DNA from: an uncultured Bacteroidales bacterium
GTDB taxonomy: Bacteria; Bacteroidota; Bacteroidia; Bacteroidales; Lentimicrobiaceae
Length of the DNA: 41,298 nt
Direction of reading: 5' to 3'
Assembly (NCBI GenBank): GCA_937894795.1
Contig: CALCQV010000014.1
Coordinates: 1 to 41,298, forward strand
This document shows, piece by piece, positions 35,224-41,298 of this stretch. The position numbers and the translations under genes are program-made. Within the stretch, counting starts at the first letter, position 1. Each line of letters opens with the position of its first letter. The notes beneath the pieces were generated by a model. That model was not told the DNA's origin and searched no databases. It saw only the letters and a list, made by a program, of their open reading frames with translations.

Positions 35224-35826
35224 TTAAATTGTCAGTGGTTGTAATTTTTGTTCGTAATATGTTAGTCCTTTATTGTTTGCAATTGCCCGTATCTGGATGT
35301 CAAACATGGCATTGAAGATTCTGGTAAATGAGGCATTGATGAACTCAGGATCGTGAATCTCCATCAAATTCTTAACATAGAGCCTGGCAAACATATCTAT
35401 ATCTACATCCTTCCGATAAATGCCTTCACTGATGCCCCGTTTAAAGTTGCTGTACATTTGATTATATATCATTTCACGTTTCTTAACAAAGATGTCATGA
35501 TAAATGGCCGGATAGTACTTATGCAAATCAAAGACCACCACGGGATTCATCTCAACTGTTTCAATCCTGACTACATGACTTATTTGAAGTAACATATCAA
35601 TTGCGTTCAGGTTTGGGTTATCTTCAAAATCATTTAAAGAATTTCTATCAATTATATATTCCAGAACTTTCTTGACAAGGTCTTCCTTATTTGAAACATA
35701 TTGATACAACGTTTTCTTGGACATACCAAGTGATAATGCCAATTCATCCATTGAGATACTGCGTAATCCATACTTTTTGAATAATTTAATCGCCCCTTCC
35801 AGTATGGTAACCAATTTTTGTTCCAT
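35224..35826 (-). CDS. TetR/AcrR-family transcriptional regulator
   Basis: Probable local repressor of the efflux operon and of itself. The N-terminal DNA-binding domain holds the classic helix-turn-helix at about 23-48 (SISMDELALSLGMSKKTLYQYVSNKEDL). The C-terminal helical domain (about 60-200) would bind an inducer and form the dimer. Length 200 aa is standard. It is the first gene of the operon, unlike acrR of E. coli which is divergent, so repression and autoregulation would act at one promoter. A 32-bp inverted repeat overlapping that promoter is the likely operator. Confidence 0.93.
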   Translation of the reverse strand: MEQKLVTILEGAIKLFKKYGLRSISMDELALSLGMSKKTLYQYVSNKEDLVKKVLEYIIDRNSLNDFEDNPNLNAIDMLLQISHVVRIETVEMNPVVVFDLHKYYPAIYHDIFVKKREMIYNQMYSNFKRGISEGIYRKDVDIDMFARLYVKNLMEIHDPEFINASFTRIFNAMFDIQIRAIANNKGLTYYEQKLQPLTI

Positions 35827-35844
35827 GGTAAATATTTAAAGATG

Positions 35845-35852
35845 CAAAGATA
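35845..35852 (-). promoter_or_regulatory. -7 box of the efflux operon promoter
   Basis: On the minus strand this is TATCTTTG, an exact TAnnTTTG match 18 bases before the tetR start codon. The leader would be about 12 bases. No canonical -33 TTG at the right distance was seen; the inverted repeat covers that place. Confidence 0.5.
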
Positions 35853-35855
35853 AGG

Positions 35856-35887
35856 TTGGAAACAATATATACGATAATCGTTTCCAA
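35856..35887. promoter_or_regulatory. Probable TetR operator
   Basis: TTGGAAAC (35856-35863) and GTTTCCAA (35880-35887) are perfect 8-base inverted arms separated by 16 bases. A second short palindrome, CGATAATCG, lies at 35872-35880. The site ends 3 bases upstream of the -7 box and covers the -33 region, so a bound dimer, or two, would block RNA polymerase. Palindromes placed like this next to tetR genes are usually their operators; binding is inferred. Confidence 0.6.
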
Positions 35888-35910
35888 TAATTAATGATTT
35901 GTTAACATAA

Positions 35911-35950
35911 AAAAAGAGAGATGCTTTGATGGAAAAGCTTCTCTCTTTTT
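35911..35950 (-). terminator. Terminator after the coiled-coil protein gene (bidirectional)
   Basis: AAAAAGAGAGA (35911-35921) pairs with TCTCTCTTTTT (35940-35950), and an inner GCTTT/AAAGC stem extends the hairpin around a 6-base loop. A- and T-tracts flank the stem, so it can work in both directions. It lies 100 bases past the stop of the minus-strand gene 36051-36965 and isolates the efflux promoter from read-through. Confidence 0.85.
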
Positions 35951-36050
35951 AATAACAGTAACAATCAAAAATGAATAATAGCTATTAAAGTTTATTAGAC
36001 ATGTTCATCGACTAATGTCTAATAAAATCAAGCTGTCAAGACATGGTGTT

Positions 36051-36965
36051 TTATTTCAATTCAAAACTATTCTGACCGATTTCATTATTATCAGCGTATA
36101 CGGTTACGATATAGGTACCGGCAAGCATTTCATCGTTAGCTGATCGCTTAATCCAATACTCACAGAGGTCAAGTGCTGAGTTCTGGTAATTGATAGTCTT
36201 TCTAATTGAATATTGAAGAATCTCGCCCTTATACGAGAATGAAAATTCATCGCCTACTCCTCTGGTCAGAATTTGTTTGTCAGGACCAGCAATACGGATA
36301 TACACAGTTCTTTGGCCTGCATTCAAAAGTGGGTTTTCACCAAGTGTGAAACATACCTTTATCTTTTCCAGCCGCCTGGCTTTATCAACCGGTCTCTCCT
36401 TTTCACCACTTCCCTTAACAGGAAGAGCCGTAATTTTATATGCTCTGAGGACTGCTGCTTCGTTCACCCGCTCAGTGAGCACTTCCTTATCACGCAGTAA
36501 CGTGGTACTCTTTTGCTGTTCCTGCCTGAAGCTGGTACGAATCTCTTCATTCTCTGCCCTCAACTCACGGTTTACATTATAGAGTGAATCCATCTGATGC
36601 AGGTAGCCCTGAGATATGATGCGTAACCTGTCAAGTTTCTTTTTAACCTTAAAGAATTCATACTGGGTATCAAGCAACTTTCTAATTTCTTCAGCATTGG
36701 CTTGAATCAAACTGTCCTGTGATGACAATGAATCAGACAGAGCCCCATATTCCTCTTTCATTTCATTGTGTACATTTATTAGGGAATCGAGCTCATATTG
36801 CAATTCAACACGCTGTTCCTCCTTTTCTTCAACTAAATTACTCAGTTTTGAGCGTGTTGAGAGGAAAAGCCAGGCCAATAAAGCCAATAAGGCAATCAGT
36901 ATTACTATCACAATAATCAGAGGATTCCTTTTATTGGACTTTCTATTTTCTGAAAGAGTTTCCAT
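36051..36965 (-). CDS. Membrane-anchored coiled-coil protein of unknown function
   Basis: A 304-aa protein I cannot assign to a function. A short polar N terminus is followed by a single membrane helix at about 15-36 (PLIIVIVILIALLALLAWLF). A long coiled coil spans about 37-165, rich in Glu, Leu and Arg heptads. A compact beta-rich C-terminal domain at about 170-304 contains LGENPLLNAGQRTVYIRIAG and ends GTYIVTVYADNNEIGQNSFELK-like strands. The topology suggests the coiled coil and end domain are outside the cytoplasm. Similar proteins occur across Bacteroidota and are often mislabelled as chromosome-segregation ATPases because of the coiled coil. It has its own promoter and terminator, so it is a single-gene unit. 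Confidence 0.75.
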   Translation of the reverse strand: METLSENRKSNKRNPLIIVIVILIALLALLAWLFLSTRSKLSNLVEEKEEQRVELQYELDSLINVHNEMKEEYGALSDSLSSQDSLIQANAEEIRKLLDTQYEFFKVKKKLDRLRIISQGYLHQMDSLYNVNRELRAENEEIRTSFRQEQQKSTTLLRDKEVLTERVNEAAVLRAYKITALPVKGSGEKERPVDKARRLEKIKVCFTLGENPLLNAGQRTVYIRIAGPDKQILTRGVGDEFSFSYKGEILQYSIRKTINYQNSALDLCEYWIKRSANDEMLAGTYIVTVYADNNEIGQNSFELK

Positions 36966-37051
36966 ACCTGTTATAAGTATATGTAAATAAGTACTATTTC
37001 TTTATCTTTCCTATTGATTAATAAACTACTAAGATACCTAATAGGAATACG

Positions 37052-37084
37052 CAAAATTACATGATTTATTACCTCCTTCGCAAA
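37052..37084 (-). promoter_or_regulatory. Promoter for the coiled-coil protein gene
   Basis: On the minus strand TTTG (37084-37081) is followed after 21 bases by TAATTTTG (37059-37052). Both elements and the spacing match the Bacteroidota consensus TTTG-N19-21-TAnnTTTG. Transcription would start near 37046, about 80 bases before the start codon. It is the best promoter in the window. Confidence 0.7.
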
Positions 37085-37398
37085 AAATTAACCCTTCTGC
37101 TATATTTTTCATCTCAATGTTTCAATTTCTTTTAGGATTGGCTTTGGATAATGGTATACTCGTACTAGCTATGCACAGGTTTTACACTTACTTCGCATTT
37201 TGATCTATTTTATGCGAACCTATTCCCTCTAATTTCCACATTAATAAAGAATATACCCAAACTGAAATATTAATCAGTAATGACCAAAGCAAATCATGTA
37301 TACATCAATCATTAAACACTATGATTATTTAAATTTGAGCATCCTTTCAGAAACAGGCTGTTAGTGTATAAGGGACCCGGATGGATAATTAAGATAAA

Positions 37399-37428
37399 GG
37401 AAAGGCGAGCCTAACGGTTCGCCTTTCC
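37399..37428 (-). terminator. Hairpin terminator after the C69 dipeptidase gene
   Basis: Arms 37399-37411 and 37416-37428 pair over 13 bp with one G-T pair around the loop TAAC. It lies 23 bases beyond the dipeptidase stop, and the minus-strand sequence after it begins TTTATCTTAATT. Confidence 0.8.
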
Positions 37429-37454
37429 AAATTAGCTTATCGCTTTCCAAATTA
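37420..37454. repeat. Short near-direct repeat at the dipeptidase 3' end
   Basis: CGCCTTTCCAAATTA (37420-37434) recurs as CGCTTTCCAAATTA (37441-37454), one base shorter. The second copy includes the dipeptidase stop codon and the first overlaps the right arm of its terminator. A small local duplication is the simplest explanation. Confidence 0.6.
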
Positions 37455-39131
37455 ATGTCCCGAAGATGCAGGTGCCTTGAACTTGTCGCCTGTCTTTTCG
37501 ATTATCATACGATAATACGATTCATCGTAACCGGGTTGTTCAACTTTTGGGTTCTGATTGTTGCCATCCTTTACCTTAATATTGCCATCAAGGAATTTTG
37601 TAAAAAGATGGGCATATAGTTCTTTCCAGCGCGCTACAGTGCTGTTTCCCTGATTTACTGAATAGTCGGTAAGAAATTGAATAGCTTCTTTGGGGTCTTT
37701 ATTGTACAGTTCCAGAGCTGCTTTATCCACCACCTTGGTATATGCTACAAACTTGTTCTCAAGTGCTGACTGAACCTTCTGGATTTCAGGTATCATATTG
37801 TTATATCTGGTATAGGCAAGGTTCGACACCTGATTAAACACCCAAAATGCAGCATCATCACTGAAAGTCATCATGGAGCCATTGCCAACGGCAAATGAAT
37901 TAGGTACTTCAGTCATGCTACAATACATTGGAACATAAACTGTACTGTATGTATCATCAACACCAAACCATATAATACCGCCTATTGGGTCAGGCAACCA
38001 ACTACGTGACTGGGTCACGAATGAGAAGCCGGTTTGCTGTGTTGAAATAGCTCTTTCATGAATATAGTCAACACCATCAACTTGCCAGGTCATTGGGCGC
38101 CAACGAACAATTGAATGATATGGACCGGCACCAATATCTTTTGACATGTCAAGTTCAGTACCCTGATAATAATCACGCATCATGCCCATCACATCCTGTA
38201 CGCTCAGCTTTTTATCAGGTTTAATCCACAGGGGCATTCTGTTCTTTAGATCAAAACCTTTGGCATATTCAGTGTACTTATCCATTCCTGAGCTAACCCT
38301 GTTGAAACCGGCCCAAACTCTGGCTTCGCAGAAGCGTGCGGCTCCAAAATCCACCGGAGCATATGTATCTGAAAAACTGAAATTCTTATCATCACCTGTG
38401 TAGAAGCCACGCTCACGAGCGAAACTGATAACATCAGGACTGTAGATGCAATTTTCAGGATCATTAAGCGGGAATGTTGTGATGCGTGCCTGGTTTGCAT
38501 GTCCTGAGATATATCCGTCAGGGATACGCATGGCTACCCACACTGCTCCTTTATTATGAGTAGTTTTGATACGTCCTTTTTTATCTTTTACTTGTATGGG
38601 TGATCCTTTACCAATCATTTCCAAAATCCAAACTTCATTCGGATCAGATATGGAGAATGATTCTCCCGAACTATAATACCCATAGGTTGAAACAAGTTCT
38701 CCCATAATCTGAATAGCTTCTCTTGCCGTTTTTGCACGTTGCAAAGTGAGGTATATTAGACTTCCATAATCGATGATCCCGGTAGTATCAACCAGTTCAG
38801 GCTTGCCACCAAAAGTTGTTTCACCTATTGCAACCTGATGTTCATTCATATTGCCAACAACGAGATAGGTATGTGCAACCTGCTTGATTTTGCCGAGTTG
38901 TTTGCCCGTATCCCATTCATATACATCAACCATTGCACCTGCAGGATAATCAGCTGCCGGACGGTGATATAATTCACCATAAAGAACGTGAGAGTCGGCA
39001 GAGTAAGTAATCATAGTTGAACCATCAGTAGTGGCCCCTTTAGAAATAATAAAATTGGTACATGCTATTGACGCTCCACCTGAAAACAGTAAGCCGAACA
39101 ATAATATGACTTTAAGCATTGAATTTCGCAT
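37452..39131 (-). CDS. C69-family dipeptidase, exported
   Basis: An N-terminal-nucleophile hydrolase of the PepD/C69 family that cleaves dipeptides. A signal peptide ends at ASIA, leaving Cys24 (CTNFIISKGATTDGS) as the new N terminus and expected nucleophile, so export and activation coincide. Further family patterns are SADSHVLYGELYH, GNMNEHQVAIGETTFGG, and YYSSGESFSISDPNEVWILEM-like strands in the core. Length 559 aa is typical of Bacteroidota members. Met5 (39119) is an alternative start. It may process peptides in the periplasm. It has its own terminator and a candidate -7 box, and is divergent from atpD. Confidence 0.92.
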   Translation of the reverse strand: MRNSMLKVILLFGLLFSGGASIACTNFIISKGATTDGSTMITYSADSHVLYGELYHRPAADYPAGAMVDVYEWDTGKQLGKIKQVAHTYLVVGNMNEHQVAIGETTFGGKPELVDTTGIIDYGSLIYLTLQRAKTAREAIQIMGELVSTYGYYSSGESFSISDPNEVWILEMIGKGSPIQVKDKKGRIKTTHNKGAVWVAMRIPDGYISGHANQARITTFPLNDPENCIYSPDVISFARERGFYTGDDKNFSFSDTYAPVDFGAARFCEARVWAGFNRVSSGMDKYTEYAKGFDLKNRMPLWIKPDKKLSVQDVMGMMRDYYQGTELDMSKDIGAGPYHSIVRWRPMTWQVDGVDYIHERAISTQQTGFSFVTQSRSWLPDPIGGIIWFGVDDTYSTVYVPMYCSMTEVPNSFAVGNGSMMTFSDDAAFWVFNQVSNLAYTRYNNMIPEIQKVQSALENKFVAYTKVVDKAALELYNKDPKEAIQFLTDYSVNQGNSTVARWKELYAHLFTKFLDGNIKVKDGNNQNPKVEQPGYDESYYRMIIEKTGDKFKAPASSGH

Positions 39132-39211
39132 TTCTGTAGAATTTAGATTTATACTATTATTAGTTGATGAACAAAAGATTGAACCATAGACTGTTTTGGG
39201 CTGCCAAAATA

Positions 39212-39219
39212 CAAAAATA
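39212..39219 (-). promoter_or_regulatory. Candidate -7 box for the C69 dipeptidase gene
   Basis: On the minus strand this is TATTTTTG, matching TAnnTTTG, about 80 bases before the start codon. No -33 partner is visible. Confidence 0.3.
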
Positions 39220-39431
39220 AGTCATTGGTTTTGATTAGAATTCAGCTTTCGATTTATCCTAGATCAGATAACACCATTGCTGAAAATTCTTTGTGTTGAT
39301 ATTCCAAATCAGCTGAACGGGGTATCTAAACGAAGAGTTAAAAATGAAAGGCAGTCCCCTCAATCTCGTTATTCCTGATGAAAACATTTAATTTTTTCGC
39401 ATGCAAACAATATCAGTCTCGGATTGTTTCC

Positions 39432-39439
39432 TAAATTTG
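39432..39439 (+). promoter_or_regulatory. Candidate -7 box for atpD-atpC
   Basis: TAAATTTG is an exact TAnnTTTG match 26 bases before the atpD start, giving a leader of about 20 bases. No -33 TTG at standard spacing was found. Confidence 0.45.
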
Positions 39440-39465
39440 CTACCTAAATATTAGCTAAATACATT

Positions 39466-40971
39466 ATGGCTGAAACTGTAAAAGGCAAGATCTCACAGAT
39501 CATTGGTCCCGTAATTGACGTTATTTTTGAGAAAGAAGTTAAACTTCCAAATATTTATGATGCGCTGGAAATCAAAACAGATGAAGGTGGAAGTATTATT
39601 CTTGAATGTCAGCAGGATATTGGAGAAAACACCATTCGTACTCTAGCGATGGATTCAACTGACGGATTGTATAGAGGGATGGAGGTTACTAGCCTTGGCG
39701 CTCCAATTTCAATGCCTGTTGGTGAAGATGTTAAAGGACGATTATTCAATGTTATTGGAAATCCCATTGACGGATTAGGAGATGTGTCAAGAGAAAAAAC
39801 TTACGCTATTCATCGCGATCCGCCACGTTTTGAAAATCTTACCACTCAAAAGGAAGTTCTTTATACCGGAATCAAGGTTATAGATTTAATTGAACCTTAC
39901 GCTAAAGGAGGAAAGACAGGTTTATTTGGTGGAGCAGGAGTTGGCAAAACGGTTATCATTATGGAGCTTATCAACAATATTGCCAAAAGGTATGCAGGTC
40001 TGTCAGTATTTAGTGGAGTTGGCGAACGGACACGTGAAGGTAATGATCTGCTGAGAGAAATGATTGAATCAGGAGTTATCAGGTATGGTGATGCCTTTAG
40101 AGAAGATATGGGCAAGGGCGGTTGGAATCTTAGTAAAGTTGATAAAAACGAATTGGCAAAATCGCAGGCTACACTCGTTTTTGGTCAGATGAACGAACCT
40201 CCCGGAGCACGTGCACGTGTTGCACTCTCAGGATTAACAATGGCAGAGTTCTTTAGAGATGGTGATGAGAAATCAGGCGGTAGAGACATCCTCTATTTTG
40301 TTGATAATGTATTCCGCTTCACTCAAGCCGGTTCAGAGGTGTCAGCATTGCTAGGACGCATGCCTTCAGCAGTAGGTTACCAGCCAACACTTGCAACCGA
40401 AATGGGAATAATGCAGGAGCGGATTACCTCTACAAAGAGAGGTTCCATCACTTCTGTTCAAGCTGTTTATGTGCCTGCAGATGACCTTACTGACCCGGCT
40501 CCCGCAACTACATTCGCGCATCTTGATGCAACTACCGTGTTGAGTCGTAAGATATTTGAACTCGGTATTTACCCGGCTGTTGATCCACTGGATTCAACAT
40601 CAAGAATTTTATCGCCCGATGTTGTTGGTGAAGAGCATTACAGAACAGCACAACGCGTAAAGGAAATATTGCAGCGATACAAAGAATTGCTTGATATTAT
40701 AGCTATTCTGGGAATGGACGAATTGTCAGACAGCGATAAGCTGGTAGTGCATAGAGCAAGGAGAATACAAAGGTTTATGTCACAACCATTCCATATGGCA
40801 GAGCATTTCACTGGTGTTAAGGGTGTATTTGTTCCTATTGAAGACACCATTAAAGGTTTCCGAATGTTATTGGATGGAGAAATGGATGAATATCCGGAAT
40901 CAGCATTTAATCTGGTGGGTACGATTGAAGAAGCTATGGAGAAAGGAAAGAAATTGTTATCAGGTAAATAA
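39466..40971 (+). CDS. atpD: F1 ATP synthase beta subunit
   Basis: Catalytic subunit of F1Fo ATP synthase. The P-loop GGAGVGKT is at 155-162 with Lys161, followed by the catalytic Glu187-Arg188 (SGVGERTREG) and the C-terminal DELSD-type loop (MDELSDSDK). Length 501 aa exceeds the usual 460-480 aa because of an insert of roughly 25 residues around GKGGWNLSKVDKNELAKSQ, between RYGDAF and ATLVFGQMNEPPG. I know this insert as characteristic of Bacteroidota. atpC follows after 11 bases. The other F1 and Fo genes are not in the window; they may lie downstream or elsewhere. Confidence 0.97.
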   Translation: MAETVKGKISQIIGPVIDVIFEKEVKLPNIYDALEIKTDEGGSIILECQQDIGENTIRTLAMDSTDGLYRGMEVTSLGAPISMPVGEDVKGRLFNVIGNPIDGLGDVSREKTYAIHRDPPRFENLTTQKEVLYTGIKVIDLIEPYAKGGKTGLFGGAGVGKTVIIMELINNIAKRYAGLSVFSGVGERTREGNDLLREMIESGVIRYGDAFREDMGKGGWNLSKVDKNELAKSQATLVFGQMNEPPGARARVALSGLTMAEFFRDGDEKSGGRDILYFVDNVFRFTQAGSEVSALLGRMPSAVGYQPTLATEMGIMQERITSTKRGSITSVQAVYVPADDLTDPAPATTFAHLDATTVLSRKIFELGIYPAVDPLDSTSRILSPDVVGEEHYRTAQRVKEILQRYKELLDIIAILGMDELSDSDKLVVHRARRIQRFMSQPFHMAEHFTGVKGVFVPIEDTIKGFRMLLDGEMDEYPESAFNLVGTIEEAMEKGKKLLSGK

Positions 40972-40982
40972 GCTTTGCTGTT

Positions 40983-41219
40983 ATGACTATTGAAATAATA
41001 ACACCCGAAAAGACAATTTTTAAAGGCAAGGTTACTTTAGTTCAGTTTCCCGGAAGTACCGGTTCATTTGAAGTTCTTTATGGACATGCACCAATGGTAG
41101 CATCACTAAAAACCGGTAAGATCAGGATGAAAGACACTGAAAACAAAACCATTGAAATTGAGATTAAGGGAGGAACCGTTGAGGTTGAAAGCAATTATAT
41201 TCTAGTACTGGCTGATTAG
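40983..41219 (+). CDS. atpC: F1 ATP synthase epsilon subunit, single-domain form
   Basis: Only 78 aa, against about 130-140 aa in E. coli. It contains the N-terminal beta-sandwich (MTIEIITPEKTIFKGKV, then GSTGSFEVLYGHAPMVASLK and GGTVEVESNYILVLAD) and ends there with a proper stop codon, so it is not cut by the window. The two-helix C-terminal domain, which inhibits ATP hydrolysis in many bacteria, is absent. Short epsilon subunits are known in Bacteroidota. It is preceded by atpD and followed by a palindrome. Confidence 0.93.
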   Translation: MTIEIITPEKTIFKGKVTLVQFPGSTGSFEVLYGHAPMVASLKTGKIRMKDTENKTIEIEIKGGTVEVESNYILVLAD

Positions 41220-41244
41220 CGCATCCACATGATTAAAAAAGCAT

Positions 41245-41298
41245 AGTATTTAAACAAAAAACCGGTTGAATATTCAACCGGTTTTTTGTTTAAATACT
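41245..41298 (+). terminator. Perfect 54-bp palindrome after atpC, probable terminator
   Basis: The halves 41245-41271 and 41272-41298 are exact reverse complements. The core has ACCGGTTGAA arms flanked by A- and T-tracts, a good bidirectional terminator 25 bases past the atpC stop. The symmetry continues for 11 more bases on each side and stops only because the window ends, so its full length is unknown. A fold-back artefact at a contig end cannot be excluded. Confidence 0.7.

Larger units (their letters stand above)
36966..37451. other. 486-base gap: promoter, small hairpin and terminator, no gene seen
   Basis: No convincing coding sequence or RNA gene is visible. It holds the promoter for the minus-strand coiled-coil gene (37052-37084), a modest inverted repeat TTCGCAT/ATGCGAA (37192-37198 and 37212-37218), and the dipeptidase terminator (37399-37428). 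The stretch 37219-37398 is AT-rich and shows nothing I can name. Confidence 0.6.
39132..39465. other. 334-base divergent gap between the C69 gene and atpD
   Basis: No gene is seen. It contains candidate -7 boxes for both flanking genes (39212-39219 minus and 39432-39439 plus). An imperfect inverted repeat, AGAATTCAGC at 39237-39246 against GCTGAAAATTCT at 39279-39290, has a 32-base loop and a 2-base bulge; I give it little weight. Confidence 0.55.

Noticed and set aside
37192..37218. TTCGCAT/ATGCGAA repeat in the 486-base gap as a small RNA or terminator
   Set aside because: Only 7 bp with a 13-base loop and no T-tract or nearby promoter. It could be chance in AT-rich DNA.
1..41298. tRNA, rRNA, CRISPR, insertion sequence or prophage elements
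   Set aside because: No cloverleaf-like sequence, regular spaced repeats, transposase, integrase or flanking target duplications were found by reading. Small RNAs cannot be excluded without a covariance search.

Overview
The window looks like chromosomal DNA of a member of the Bacteroidota, probably class Bacteroidia. The evidence is AT-rich coding sequence, little Shine-Dalgarno signal before genes, repeated TAnnTTTG -7 boxes (one with a well-spaced TTTG -33 box), an ATP synthase beta subunit with a lineage-typical insert, a one-domain epsilon subunit, many lipoproteins, and an outer-membrane polysaccharide exporter with a Gly/Tyr-tailed Wzc-like kinase. I cannot name genus or species. I saw no rRNA, tRNA, CRISPR array, insertion sequence or prophage gene. 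Most of the window is housekeeping and envelope biology.

Layout. (1) 1-3489: a promoter, a leader hairpin, a Wza-like exporter lipoprotein and a Wzc/GumC-like tyrosine kinase, closed by a terminator. (2) 3521-11218, plus strand: cysC, cysD, cysN (sulfate activation to PAPS), then with almost no gaps mrdA (PBP2), rodA and a double-ATPase Opp/Dpp-type ABC protein. (3) 11196-11567: an orphan CheY-like receiver, tail-to-tail with the ABC gene. (4) 11768-15269: rnr and an iron alcohol dehydrogenase. (5) 15278-19270, minus strand: a SRAP (YedK) gene, a small lipoprotein and a large lipoprotein with transglutaminase-like and thioredoxin-like domains. (6) elbB (+), then a minus-strand group of a conserved hypothetical protein, an M28 peptidase and rsmI. 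(7) 23358-26631, plus strand: tdk, two tandem exported cyclophilins and pheS. (8) 26657-29050, minus: an ICMT-like membrane methyltransferase and a GT-C-like membrane protein. (9) 29165-35887, minus: a tetR-tolC-adaptor-RND efflux operon with a probable operator over its promoter and a terminator after it. (10) 36051-36965: a membrane-anchored coiled-coil protein with the best promoter in the window. (11) 37452-39131: a C69 dipeptidase. (12) 39466-41298: atpD-atpC, followed by a perfect 54-bp palindrome that reaches the last base.

How the genes fit together. PAPS-forming genes sit directly after a polysaccharide export pair, and no reductive-assimilation gene (cysH, cysI, cysJ) is seen here. 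This fits sulfation of an exported glycan, but it is inference because no sulfotransferase is in the window. The same gene run continues into the elongasome pair PBP2-RodA, so surface-polymer precursor supply and wall elongation may share transcription. The efflux operon is the clearest self-contained regulated unit.

I did not find a convincing wholly new system. The best leads are the TetR operator, the cysCDN-mrdA-rodA linkage, the transglutaminase-like/thioredoxin-like lipoprotein and the terminal palindrome.
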